DNA from: Metaruminococcus_A sp964607135
Lineage (GTDB): Bacteria; Bacillota; Clostridia; Oscillospirales; Ruminococcaceae
Length of the DNA stretch: 64,000 nucleotides
Assembly (NCBI GenBank): GCA_964607135.1
Contig: CAZSIV010000007.1
Location: forward strand, 1-64,000
Direction of reading: 5' to 3'
The position numbers and the translations under genes are program-made. The notes under the pieces are model-generated. The model was not told the DNA's origin, searched no databases, and saw only the letters and a list, made by a program, of their open reading frames with translations. Of the stretch, positions 23,489-30,440 are shown piece after piece; the first letter of the stretch is position 1, and every line of letters starts with the position of its first letter.

Positions 23489-23530
23489 CTTCGTTACGAC
23501 ACCTCGTCATTAGGCGGTTTCCTCTTTTTT
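23489..23530 (-). repeat. Right terminal inverted repeat
   Basis: On the minus strand it begins AAAAAAGAGGAAACCG and ends GTAACGAAG, matching the left repeat at 31 of 41 aligned positions. Confidence 0.7.
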
Positions 23531-23601
23531 AATCCCCAAGACCCGGCCAAGCTCATAGCGGCCGACGCCGCCCCTGACAGAAGGATCAGCCAGGCCAGGG
23601 G
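23494..23601 (-). pseudogene. Possible C-terminal cell-wall-anchor fragment at the element edge
   Basis: One open frame reads PLAWLILLSGAASAAMSLAG and then SWGLKKRK, a hydrophobic helix plus basic tail like the end of LPXTG-anchored surface proteins. It has no start codon, no LPXTG motif and runs into the inverted repeat, so at most it is the end of a chromosomal gene cut off by rearrangement. Confidence 0.3.
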
Positions 23602-23888
23602 TCAAAAGAATCTCTGAATACAAGTACCGGAAAGATTGTTGGAAACATCGTGACGGCAACTTTTTCTCCGTCCAGCGTTTCAAATGTCACGAGATAGTCA
23701 TCCAACACGCCTCTTCTCTCAACCTCCCGACACAGCATGATTCCGTGATCCAGATGGTTGAGCACCAGGTGAACGGATGCCATATAGGCGGCCAGCGCTT
23801 TGTGGAACAGCCCGGTCGCAAAAGCCAGAATGCAGGCAATCCATATGGCGGAAACCAGTACGGTTTTCGTTCTCTTCGTGCGTTTCAT
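23586..23888 (-). CDS. Small membrane-anchored protein, unknown
   Basis: A 100-residue protein with basic N-terminus KRTKRTK, one membrane helix (VLVSAIWIACILAFATGLF), and an extracytoplasmic or cytoplasmic beta-rich part (LVTFETLDGEKVAVTMFPT). It follows the FtsX-like permease by 67 bp on the same strand. The last residues (SFDPWPG) lie only about 60 bp from the element end, so the C-terminus may have been altered by the insertion. Confidence 0.5.
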   Translation of the reverse strand: MKRTKRTKTVLVSAIWIACILAFATGLFHKALAAYMASVHLVLNHLDHGIMLCREVERRGVLDDYLVTFETLDGEKVAVTMFPTIFPVLVFRDSFDPWPG

Positions 23889-23955
23889 TTCATCGAACTC
23901 CCCGCTGAAACAGGCAGAAGTCTACGATCCTGTTTTCGTTTATCTTGCCCATTCC

Positions 23956-25401
23956 CTAATTCCGCATCACCCGGTCGGGCTCGAACCGGTTGACGAAGAG
24001 CAGCGAGAGCGCCGTCGGCAGGGCGACCGCCCCCAGCGAGATCAAAAAGAGCCAGAACACCGTCATCCCGTCGAACTGGAAAGCGTACCACCGCAGGCCG
24101 ACCTTATAAATGATAAAAGCCATCCCGATTCCCAGCGCCGTTATTTTGAGGCATTGCAGCGCCATCTCCGCACAGACCACCCGCCGCACTTCCCGCTTGG
24201 TCAGCCCGTTTGCACGCAGCACCGCAAACTCGAACTGCCGCTTGTCGATCAGCCCGACATAGATCAGCGCCATCAAAAGCAGAACGACGGTGAGGATTGC
24301 AAAGGTGACATAGATCATCATGTTGCGGCTGCCGGAGAGCGCCCGGCGCGCGTCCCCGACGTTCTGGTATTCGTGGAGGACGGTGAAATTCGGGTCGAAC
24401 CCCTCGATCGCCTCCTTCACCGGCGCAACGTCTTCCAGCGACTCCACCACCACATAATAGGCGTTCGGAAACCGTTCGGAAAAGTCCTCCACCACTTTGT
24501 CGGGGTTGATTTCCCGCAGGTATTCGGTGATATACGCCATCGCCTCGTAATCCTTCGGGCAGTCCGCGAGAATCTGTTCCATCCTGTCGGCGGACATATA
24601 GATGCAGGCGCCCGAGGCCTGGTCGTAATAGGTCTCCGGAATCACCCCCTTCACCTCTTCGGTGAGGGCCAGCTTTTGGGAAAACGGCACCGACGCCGAC
24701 ACCTCCGACTCTTCGGTCGTGCCATCCTCAAAATAGTCGGTAGCCAGCATATTTTCCGCCCGCTGCGCCGTATCGAGCCAAACGTCGAAGGTCAGCGACA
24801 GGCCGTCCAGGTCTTCCGGGGCAAGCCCCAGGAGCTTCATAAAGTTTTCTGTGATGTATACCCCTTCTTCAACCGAACCGTCCCGGTAGGCCGCCATCCG
24901 TTCCAGCTTCTCCTCCTCGGGGTAGGAGAGAACTGCATACCTCCCCCATTCGGGGTTAAAGCTAGTTTTGGTTTCCAGCCCCGCCGCGTTGGTGCAGACC
25001 ACGCGGGAGTCCTCCTGGTCGTAAGCGGCCGCAAGCTCGCTGGCGTAAGTTTTCCTGCTGTACGGGGATGTGACACTGGAAAACAAAAGGAGCGGTTCTA
25101 CCCGCTCCACCCCCGGCAGCCCCGCCATCTGTTCCACCTTTTCGGGGGAGACCGGCGGGTTCATCGAATCGAACGGATTCCCGGCGTAGATATCGTTAAA
25201 TACGACCAGCTCCCGGTCGGAAATGTTCCGCATAAAGACGTCCAGCTTCGCCAGATGATTCCCGAACTGCCCGAGAGCGACCGCCGCGAACGCGACCGCC
25301 GCCGCGCAGACAACGGTCATCAGCCGTTTGCGGAACCTGTTTTTCCGCCCCATGTTCCAGGCGTATTTTAAGAAAAACACGGGGGATAATTGTCTCTTCA
25401 T
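23956..25401 (-). CDS. FtsX-like ABC transporter permease
   Basis: 481 residues. An N-terminal membrane helix (about 27-47) is followed by a large extracytoplasmic region of about 310 residues and a C-terminal FtsX core with three helices (MIYVTFAILTVVLLLMALIY; ALGIGMAFIIY; VFWLFLISLGAVALPTALSLL), ending FEPDRVMRN as in MacB/FtsX permeases. The region KRQFEFAVLRANGLTKREV is the typical coupling loop. No ATPase gene is adjacent. It lies downstream of two small secreted-protein genes and a lipoprotein gene, so it may handle or resist their products (inference). Confidence 0.8.
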   Translation of the reverse strand: MKRQLSPVFFLKYAWNMGRKNRFRKRLMTVVCAAAVAFAAVALGQFGNHLAKLDVFMRNISDRELVVFNDIYAGNPFDSMNPPVSPEKVEQMAGLPGVERVEPLLLFSSVTSPYSRKTYASELAAAYDQEDSRVVCTNAAGLETKTSFNPEWGRYAVLSYPEEEKLERMAAYRDGSVEEGVYITENFMKLLGLAPEDLDGLSLTFDVWLDTAQRAENMLATDYFEDGTTEESEVSASVPFSQKLALTEEVKGVIPETYYDQASGACIYMSADRMEQILADCPKDYEAMAYITEYLREINPDKVVEDFSERFPNAYYVVVESLEDVAPVKEAIEGFDPNFTVLHEYQNVGDARRALSGSRNMMIYVTFAILTVVLLLMALIYVGLIDKRQFEFAVLRANGLTKREVRRVVCAEMALQCLKITALGIGMAFIIYKVGLRWYAFQFDGMTVFWLFLISLGAVALPTALSLLFVNRFEPDRVMRN

Positions 25402-25475
25402 ACTTTTTCTCCATTCTAAGGAAAAACAGCGGCACGAAAATTCAGTTTAAACGCAATACGATGAAACAAGAGATA

Positions 25476-25856
25476 CTATAACAAAATGATATCATTTTTG
25501 GTTACATCATAATAATGGGTAACCACCTTCTGATCATTGAGGTAAGTAGTCGCTCCGTATTTCGCAGTTATATGACCATAAACCATATGGTCAGGATCCA
25601 TCGACGAACGCACTGCTCGTTTTCCCACTATTGTGCAGCCAGAAAACGGAGTAACATAAACCCAGTAAAATTTATCAATCTTGGCAAATCGCTGATCCCC
25701 CTCCGAGTAATAAGCCCAGTCAACATAACCGCTGCCGCATGGAGTAGTCCTAGCAGTTTGTTTTTTTTGAATTTGTGCTGAAGCGACCAAAGCCGAAGAA
25801 ATAACCAAAGCGCTTACTACTAGTATGGAGATCACTAATTTTTTTAGCTTTTTCAT
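25476..25856 (-). CDS. Small secreted protein A (paralogue of the one at 26863)
   Basis: A 126-residue precursor with a signal peptide (KKLKKLVISILVVSALVISS, cleavage near ASAQ). The mature part has two cysteines (CGSGYVDW and SGCTIV) and the blocks WVYVTPFSGC and RSSMDPDHMVYG shared with paralogue B at about 50% identity. AAAAGGAG precedes the ATG, and a strong promoter lies 55 bp upstream. The GG..W start and repeated aromatic residues faintly recall lactococcin-972-type bacteriocins, but I do not assign it. Confidence 0.65.
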   Translation of the reverse strand: MKKLKKLVISILVVSALVISSALVASAQIQKKQTARTTPCGSGYVDWAYYSEGDQRFAKIDKFYWVYVTPFSGCTIVGKRAVRSSMDPDHMVYGHITAKYGATTYLNDQKVVTHYYDVTKNDIILL

Positions 25857-25911
25857 GGGTACTCTCCTTTTTATTTTTTTATCGCGCCGCTGTCTTTACC
25901 TCCTTGCCTTC

Positions 25912-25940
25912 ATCATACCCCAAAAAGTTCAATAATGCAA
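25912..25940 (-). promoter_or_regulatory. Promoter of secreted protein A
   Basis: On the minus strand TTGCAT (25935-25940) and TATGAT (25912-25917) are 17 bp apart. The same hexamers and spacing recur before paralogue B. Confidence 0.7.
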
Positions 25941-26038
25941 CACTATTTTTCTCAATTTTTCTTGTTTTTTTAAAAAATATAGTGAAATACACAAAATTAA
26001 ATCCAAATTCTTCCTTTACAGAGCTGTCCTAAACTTTT

Positions 26039-26764
26039 TTACTCCGTCCGTTCGGGAATCTCCCAGCAGAAGTACCCCTCCGCCGGAAACTCCTTCGGGA
26101 ACTCGAAATTCTCTTCCCTGCTGAACGGCCTGAGGTCCTTTGAGGTGAAGCCGAAGAGGTAATGTTCCCGTTCCACGGGCAGGACGGCGTATAGAACATA
26201 CTCGTAGTACGGCGTCTCCCCCTCGACGTAGTTGATCATCGTCGCAAAAAGCTCCCCTATGTCGGCGGACTCATACTCATAGGAAGTATAATCCGTAATT
26301 CCCTTATTCAAGGGATCCGGGTTTATAAATTGGGTTGTAATATGTCTCGTATCTTCCAGGGAAAAATCCTTGTCAACCCCCGCAAAGCAGGTCAAAATCG
26401 CATCCTGGTTTGAAAAGTCGCCGCCGTTCCAGGGCGCGACCCGGATGGTGCATTTCACCCATTCCGTGTTGGGAAACGACTCCTTGAATTCATCAAATAC
26501 CCTGCGGTCCTGCGGCTTTGCGGCGCTGCGCGCTTCCTGTTCGATTTTCCCGTCGCCCTCGTCGAATTCCAGCGTCGCCTTCACCGCGGCGTTCTGCTTT
26601 TCCCCCGACTGGGTATTCACCTCGAAGGCGATATACCGCCCGGTGGTGTTGAACTCCTGCCCCGTCGGTTCTTCGATCACGTCGGAGACCTCCGGCGTTC
26701 CCCCCGTGCAGCCGGTAAAAAGCATCACGGCCAGCAGAAACGGCAGTAGTCTTTTTGCTTTCAC
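26039..26764 (-). CDS. Lipoprotein of unknown function
   Basis: A 241-residue precursor. The lipobox LFTGC places the modified cysteine near residue 19 after a hydrophobic signal. The mature protein is acidic and beta-rich and ends FPAEGYFCWEIPERTE. The GTG at 26764 lies about 9 nt after GGAGG; an upstream GTG abuts that site. It sits between two paralogous secreted-protein genes, and a remnant of a second copy of its 3' end is found at 27429. Confidence 0.68.
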   Translation of the reverse strand: MKAKRLLPFLLAVMLFTGCTGGTPEVSDVIEEPTGQEFNTTGRYIAFEVNTQSGEKQNAAVKATLEFDEGDGKIEQEARSAAKPQDRRVFDEFKESFPNTEWVKCTIRVAPWNGGDFSNQDAILTCFAGVDKDFSLEDTRHITTQFINPDPLNKGITDYTSYEYESADIGELFATMINYVEGETPYYEYVLYAVLPVEREHYLFGFTSKDLRPFSREENFEFPKEFPAEGYFCWEIPERTE

Positions 26765-26862
26765 GACAATCACCCTCCAATCAGACTCGATTCACAAAAG
26801 GAAAAACAGCGGCGCAAATTAGCTTAGAATGTCAAACTACAATCACAATTTACATCATCAGG

Positions 26863-27252
26863 TTACACTTTTACAATGGCGCCTTTCGCCACATCAAAAT
26901 AATGCCCAATTATTAGCTTATCATTGTACACCGTAGTTCCTCCATAATTTGCAGTCAAATAGCCATAAACCATACGGTTAGGATCCATTGATGAGCGCGC
27001 TATCCTTTTAGATACTACTGAACAACCTGAAAAAGCGTTTACATAAACCCAGGAATAAGTGTCAAGGCGGCCATACCGCGTATCCCCCGCCGAATAAAAT
27101 TTCCATTCGAGACGCCCTCCGCCGCATTGGGAAACGCCCGGCGTCGCCAGCTCAGCAATCCCGGCAAACGCGGAAAATGCCGAACCAACCACTAAAATAC
27201 CGATAACCAGTGAGGAGATGGCAATCTTCTTTATACGACTAATCTTCATCAT
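26863..27252 (-). CDS. Small secreted protein B (paralogue of protein A)
   Basis: A 129-residue precursor with signal peptide (KKIAISSLVIGILVVGSAF, cleavage near AFA-G). The mature part has CGGGRLEW, WVYVNAFSGC and RSSMDPNRMVYG and about half its residues in common with protein A. The ATG at 27252 follows AAAGGA; an upstream GTG at 27276 is possible. It has its own promoter. The conserved cysteine pair suggests a disulfide and activity outside the cell. Confidence 0.65.
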   Translation of the reverse strand: MMKISRIKKIAISSLVIGILVVGSAFSAFAGIAELATPGVSQCGGGRLEWKFYSAGDTRYGRLDTYSWVYVNAFSGCSVVSKRIARSSMDPNRMVYGYLTANYGGTTVYNDKLIIGHYFDVAKGAIVKV

Positions 27253-27302
27253 CTTTTGTCCTTTCTGCTTTTTCACGCCGCTGTCCTTACCTCCTTGACC
27301 CC

Positions 27303-27331
27303 ATCATACTCTAAAAAAATTAAAAATGCAA
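27303..27331 (-). promoter_or_regulatory. Promoter of secreted protein B
   Basis: On the minus strand TTGCAT (27326-27331) and TATGAT (27303-27308) are 17 bp apart, a copy of the arrangement before protein A. Confidence 0.7.
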
Positions 27332-27428
27332 CACTATTTTCTCAATTTTCCTCATTTTTTCAAAATAATTATATAATCACACAAAAATAAATCCAAATTT
27401 TCCCTTTATAACTTTGTCTTACGCCCCT

Positions 27429-27543
27429 TCACTCCGCCCGCTCGGGAATTTCCCAGCAGAGATACCCTTCTGCCGGAAACATCTTCGGAAACTCTTCTTC
27501 CCCGCTGAACGGCCGGGTATCTACCGAAGCAAGGCCAAAAAGA
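27429..27543 (-). pseudogene. 3' remnant of a second lipoprotein gene
   Basis: The frame LFGLASVDTRPFSGEEEF, then FPAEGYLCWEIPERAE and stop matches the last 40 residues of the lipoprotein at 26039. Upstream it runs straight into the ruvX terminator, so the rest of the gene is gone. It shows that a lipoprotein plus secreted-protein unit was once duplicated in tandem. Confidence 0.75.
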
Positions 27544-27577
27544 GGGGGCAGGCCGTCTTGGCCCGTCCCCTCTTTTT
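27537..27577 (-). terminator. Terminator after ruvX
   Basis: AAAAAGAGGGG pairs with CCCCTCTTTTT, with further GGCC pairing inside; T runs are available on both strands. It overlaps the ruvX stop codon. Confidence 0.75.
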
Positions 27578-28001
27578 ATTCGTCTTTGTGATTCTTCCGG
27601 TACTCCAGATAGCTTTCCAGGATGATGGTCGCCGCCACCGCGTCGATCACTTCTTTCCTCTTTTTGCCGCGGGTATTGGTTTCGTTGAGGTAATTCGCCG
27701 CGGAAACCGTCGTAGAGCGCTCATCCCAGAGCCTGACCGGAATGGTCAGCAGCTGGGAGAGGATCTTCGCAAACTTTTCGCACTTTTCCGCCCGCTCTCC
27801 GACGGTGCCGTTCATATTTTTTGGGTGACCCACCACCACCTCCTGCACGCCGTACTCCTCCGCCGCAATCGCCACCTGCCGGATGATTTCGTTGAAATCC
27901 CGCTCGTGGATGACGCCGATCGGCGAAGCCAGAAACTCGGTGCGGTCGCAGCAGGCCAGCCCGGTGCGGGCGTCACCCAGATCAACTGCCATGATTTTCA
28001 T
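27576..28001 (-). CDS. ruvX: RuvX/YqgF pre-16S rRNA nuclease (Holliday junction resolvase-like)
   Basis: A 141-residue RNase H-fold protein: AVDLGDARTGLACCD at the start holds the first catalytic aspartate, VVGHPKNMNG the middle motif, and WDERSTT followed by DAVAATIILESYL the later acidic residues. The family trims pre-16S rRNA ends and was first described as a putative resolvase. The ATG at 28001 follows GGAGAAGG; the longer frame lacks support. It ends the cluster downstream of the histidine phosphatase gene. Confidence 0.88.
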   Translation of the reverse strand: MKIMAVDLGDARTGLACCDRTEFLASPIGVIHERDFNEIIRQVAIAAEEYGVQEVVVGHPKNMNGTVGERAEKCEKFAKILSQLLTIPVRLWDERSTTVSAANYLNETNTRGKKRKEVIDAVAATIILESYLEYRKNHKDE

Positions 28002-28060
28002 AAATCCTTCTCCATTCCGCCGCCCGCAGCGGCACGTTACAAGATGGACGCAAAGTCCCT

Positions 28061-28738
28061 TTACTTCTCCGCGCCCGGCTCGTGTTTTTTCCACCAGAGC
28101 TGTCGGGCGAAGGTTTTGGTCTCCTCGGCGAGGTGCCCGGTTTCGTTTTCGTAAATCAGCTTCGGCGTCAGCTTTTCGTCAAATTCAATCTTCGACACCG
28201 CCGTGTTGTCGCACCAGCCGGTCTGCGCAATTCCCTCTACCGGCAATCCTTTTGCAAAGGTGAGAAAATTCCGAATGGCACAGCCGTGAGAGACGACGGC
28301 GACCGTCTTCCCCGGGTTTTCCCGGACGATTTCCAGCACAGCGGCTGTGATGCGCTGGTACACCTCTGCCATCGTCTCCCCGTTCGGGGCACGAAAGAGC
28401 CAGGGACGGTTTTCCCAGGCGTCGTTTTCCTCCGGATAATCCAGCGGGAACCGATCCCACGCGACCCCTTCCCAGTCCCCGCCGTTGATCTCGATCAGCC
28501 CTTCCCGGACGCGGATCGGAAGGCCGTGGCTCCGGTTGACTGCTTTGGCTGTCTCCAGCGCACGGTCGAGTGGGCTGGAATAAACGGCGTCGAGCGGAAG
28601 CGTTTTCCCGTATTCGGCGAGCTGTTCGAGCTGCTTCCAGCCCATCTCGCTCACGCCGCCGTTATAATGCCCCTGGAACAGGCGTTTTTCATTCCCCTCC
28701 GCCTGGGCATGGCGTATCAGATAAACCGTCGTCACCAT
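28061..28738 (-). CDS. Histidine phosphatase family protein
   Basis: A 225-residue phosphoglycerate-mutase-like phosphatase: the catalytic RHAQAEGN lies at 9-16, SSPLDRALETA holds the second arginine, and VSHG near residue 150 the second histidine. The substrate is not clear; alternatives include sugar phosphates or alpha-ribazole phosphate. Its start overlaps pyrD by 7 bp, so it is translated as the last or second-last gene of the pyr transcript. Confidence 0.82.
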   Translation of the reverse strand: MVTTVYLIRHAQAEGNEKRLFQGHYNGGVSEMGWKQLEQLAEYGKTLPLDAVYSSPLDRALETAKAVNRSHGLPIRVREGLIEINGGDWEGVAWDRFPLDYPEENDAWENRPWLFRAPNGETMAEVYQRITAAVLEIVRENPGKTVAVVSHGCAIRNFLTFAKGLPVEGIAQTGWCDNTAVSKIEFDEKLTPKLIYENETGHLAEETKTFARQLWWKKHEPGAEK

Positions 28739-29643
28739 GGCCGCACCACCCCGACAAGGTCGCTCGCCTTTTCGATCCCGTTTTCGTCGAGATACCGGTT
28801 CAGTCCGTCGATGATCTCAACCGGCGCATAAGGGTTGGTGAAGAGGGCCGCGCCGACCTGAACGGCAGATGCGCCCGCCATCATCATTTCCACCGCATCC
28901 TTCCAAGAGGTGATCCCGCCCATCCCCACAACCGGGATCTTCACCGCGTTTGCAACCTGCCAGACCATCCGGACTGCGACCGGGAAGACCGCCGGGCCGG
29001 ACAGGCCGCCCACGTTGTTCCTCAAAACCGGGCGGCGGGTCTTGATGTCGATCCGCATCCCGAGCAGGGTGTTGATCAAAGAGACTGCATCGGCCCCCTG
29101 ATCCTCCACCGCCTTCGCAATCGAAACGATGTCGGTGACATTCGGGGTGAGCTTGACCATGACCGGTTTACCAGTCGCGTCCTTCACCAGGCGGGTGATC
29201 CCCCCCGCAGCCTTTGGATCGGTTCCAAAGGCTGCGCCGCCGCATTTGACGTTCGGGCAGGAGATGTTGAGCTCGATCATATCCACGTCGGTTTCATCCA
29301 GCCGGCGGGCCATCTCGGCGTAATCCTCCGGGGTGGAGCCCGCGATATTGGCGATGATCCGCACCCCCGCCTGTTTCAGATAAGGGATTTCCTCCTTGAT
29401 AAAATGCTCCACCCCCGGATTTTGCAGCCCGACCGAGTTGAGCATCCCGGCGGGCGTTTCCGCAACCCGCGGCGGAGGATTCCCATCCCGCCGCTCCAGC
29501 GTCGTCCCCTTCACCGAGATGCCGCCGAGCCGCCCGATCTCGTAGAACGCGGCGTATTCCCTTCCGTAGCCAAAGGTGCCGGATGCGGGAATGACCGGGT
29601 TTTTAAAGGACACCCCCGCGATATTTACCGATAAGTCAGCCAT
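28732..29643 (-). CDS. pyrD: Dihydroorotate dehydrogenase B, catalytic subunit
   Basis: 303 residues, class 1B. It oxidises dihydroorotate to orotate with FMN, passing electrons to PyrK. Seen: NPVIPASGTFGYG, the active-site loop NISCPNVKCGG with the catalytic cysteine, VMVKLTPNV, and the FMN phosphate loop GMGGI...MMAGASAVQVGAA. It follows pyrK by 15 bp, the standard heterotetramer gene order in Firmicutes. Confidence 0.93.
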   Translation of the reverse strand: MADLSVNIAGVSFKNPVIPASGTFGYGREYAAFYEIGRLGGISVKGTTLERRDGNPPPRVAETPAGMLNSVGLQNPGVEHFIKEEIPYLKQAGVRIIANIAGSTPEDYAEMARRLDETDVDMIELNISCPNVKCGGAAFGTDPKAAGGITRLVKDATGKPVMVKLTPNVTDIVSIAKAVEDQGADAVSLINTLLGMRIDIKTRRPVLRNNVGGLSGPAVFPVAVRMVWQVANAVKIPVVGMGGITSWKDAVEMMMAGASAVQVGAALFTNPYAPVEIIDGLNRYLDENGIEKASDLVGVVRPW

Positions 29644-29658
29644 GAAGCGCCCCTCCTA

Positions 29659-30426
29659 TTATAATACGATCTGTTTCGAGTCGAACACCGGGCCGTCCTT
29701 GCAGACATGCCCGAAATACTCCTGCCCGTCCATCACCATCCGGCAGGCGCAGACATAACAGGCGCCGACCCCGCAGGCCATCCGCTGTTCCATCGAAACC
29801 TGGCAGCGAATCCCCGCGTCGTCCGCAAGGCGGATGACGTTTTTCAGCATGACTTCGGGCCCGCAGGCGTAGACGACGTCCGGCCGGCCGCGGGAAAGGA
29901 GCTCCCGCAGGCCGTCGGTGACAAACCCTTTTTTCCCTTTGCTCCCGTTGTCGGTGTAGAGCAGCGTCTCCGCGCAGCAGGCTTCGAATGCGTCCTCTAA
30001 AATCACGGCGGATGTGTCCCGGAAGCCGAGGACGGCGCCGGCTCTTCCGCCAAACTGCTTCGCCAGCTCGAGCATCGGCGGTACGCCGATCCCCCCGCCG
30101 ACCACCACCACCCGGTCTTTGGGATCGACAGAGAAGCCGTTGCCGAGCGGGGCGAGCAGGTCGACCTGTTCCCCTTCCTCGAACTCCGCCAGCCGTTCGG
30201 TGCCGTCCCCGCGGACTTCAAAGACCAGGCGGAGCGTTCCCGCCCTCCTGTCGATTTCGCAGATCGAAATCGGACGCCGGAGGGAAAAGCCCGGGACTTT
30301 CAGGTTGACAAACTGCCCCGGCTTTGCCGCTGCGGCGATCTCCGGGCAGGAAAGGGTGAACGAATAAAACCCCTTTGCCAGCATTTCTTTTTCGATCAGC
30401 GGATACTTTCCAACATAGAGCGCCAT
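29659..30426 (-). CDS. pyrK: Dihydroorotate dehydrogenase B, electron transfer subunit
   Basis: 255 residues. The N-terminal FAD domain has RRPISICEI, the NAD-binding part GGGIGVPPMLELAK, and the C-terminal 2Fe-2S cysteines MACGVGACYVCAC ... CKDGP. It links PyrD to NAD+. The ATG at 30426 follows GGGAGGG; an upstream start is less likely. It follows carB by 14 bp in the pyr operon. Confidence 0.92.
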   Translation of the reverse strand: MALYVGKYPLIEKEMLAKGFYSFTLSCPEIAAAAKPGQFVNLKVPGFSLRRPISICEIDRRAGTLRLVFEVRGDGTERLAEFEEGEQVDLLAPLGNGFSVDPKDRVVVVGGGIGVPPMLELAKQFGGRAGAVLGFRDTSAVILEDAFEACCAETLLYTDNGSKGKKGFVTDGLRELLSRGRPDVVYACGPEVMLKNVIRLADDAGIRCQVSMEQRMACGVGACYVCACRMVMDGQEYFGHVCKDGPVFDSKQIVL

Positions 30427-30440
30427 CCTGTTCCCTCCCG

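Larger units (their letters stand above)
9066..23530. mobile_element. Mobilizable element with serine recombinase, relaxase, MobC and TnpV
   Basis: An AT-richer block bounded by imperfect inverted repeats of about 41 bp (9066-9106 and 23489-23530, 31 of 41 positions alike). The left end carries a large serine recombinase, a small gene, a relaxase and MobC, as in Clostridial mobilizable elements of the Tn4451 type; the right end carries TnpV. In between lie about 9 kb of accessory genes. It has no conjugation machinery of its own, so transfer would need a helper. The exact junction bases cannot be fixed without an empty-site comparison. Confidence 0.8.

Noticed and set aside
25476..27252. Naming the secreted proteins as lactococcin 972
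   Set aside because: Only a faint pattern of Gly-Gly, Trp and Tyr residues agrees; the cysteines and overall spacing differ, so no family was assigned.
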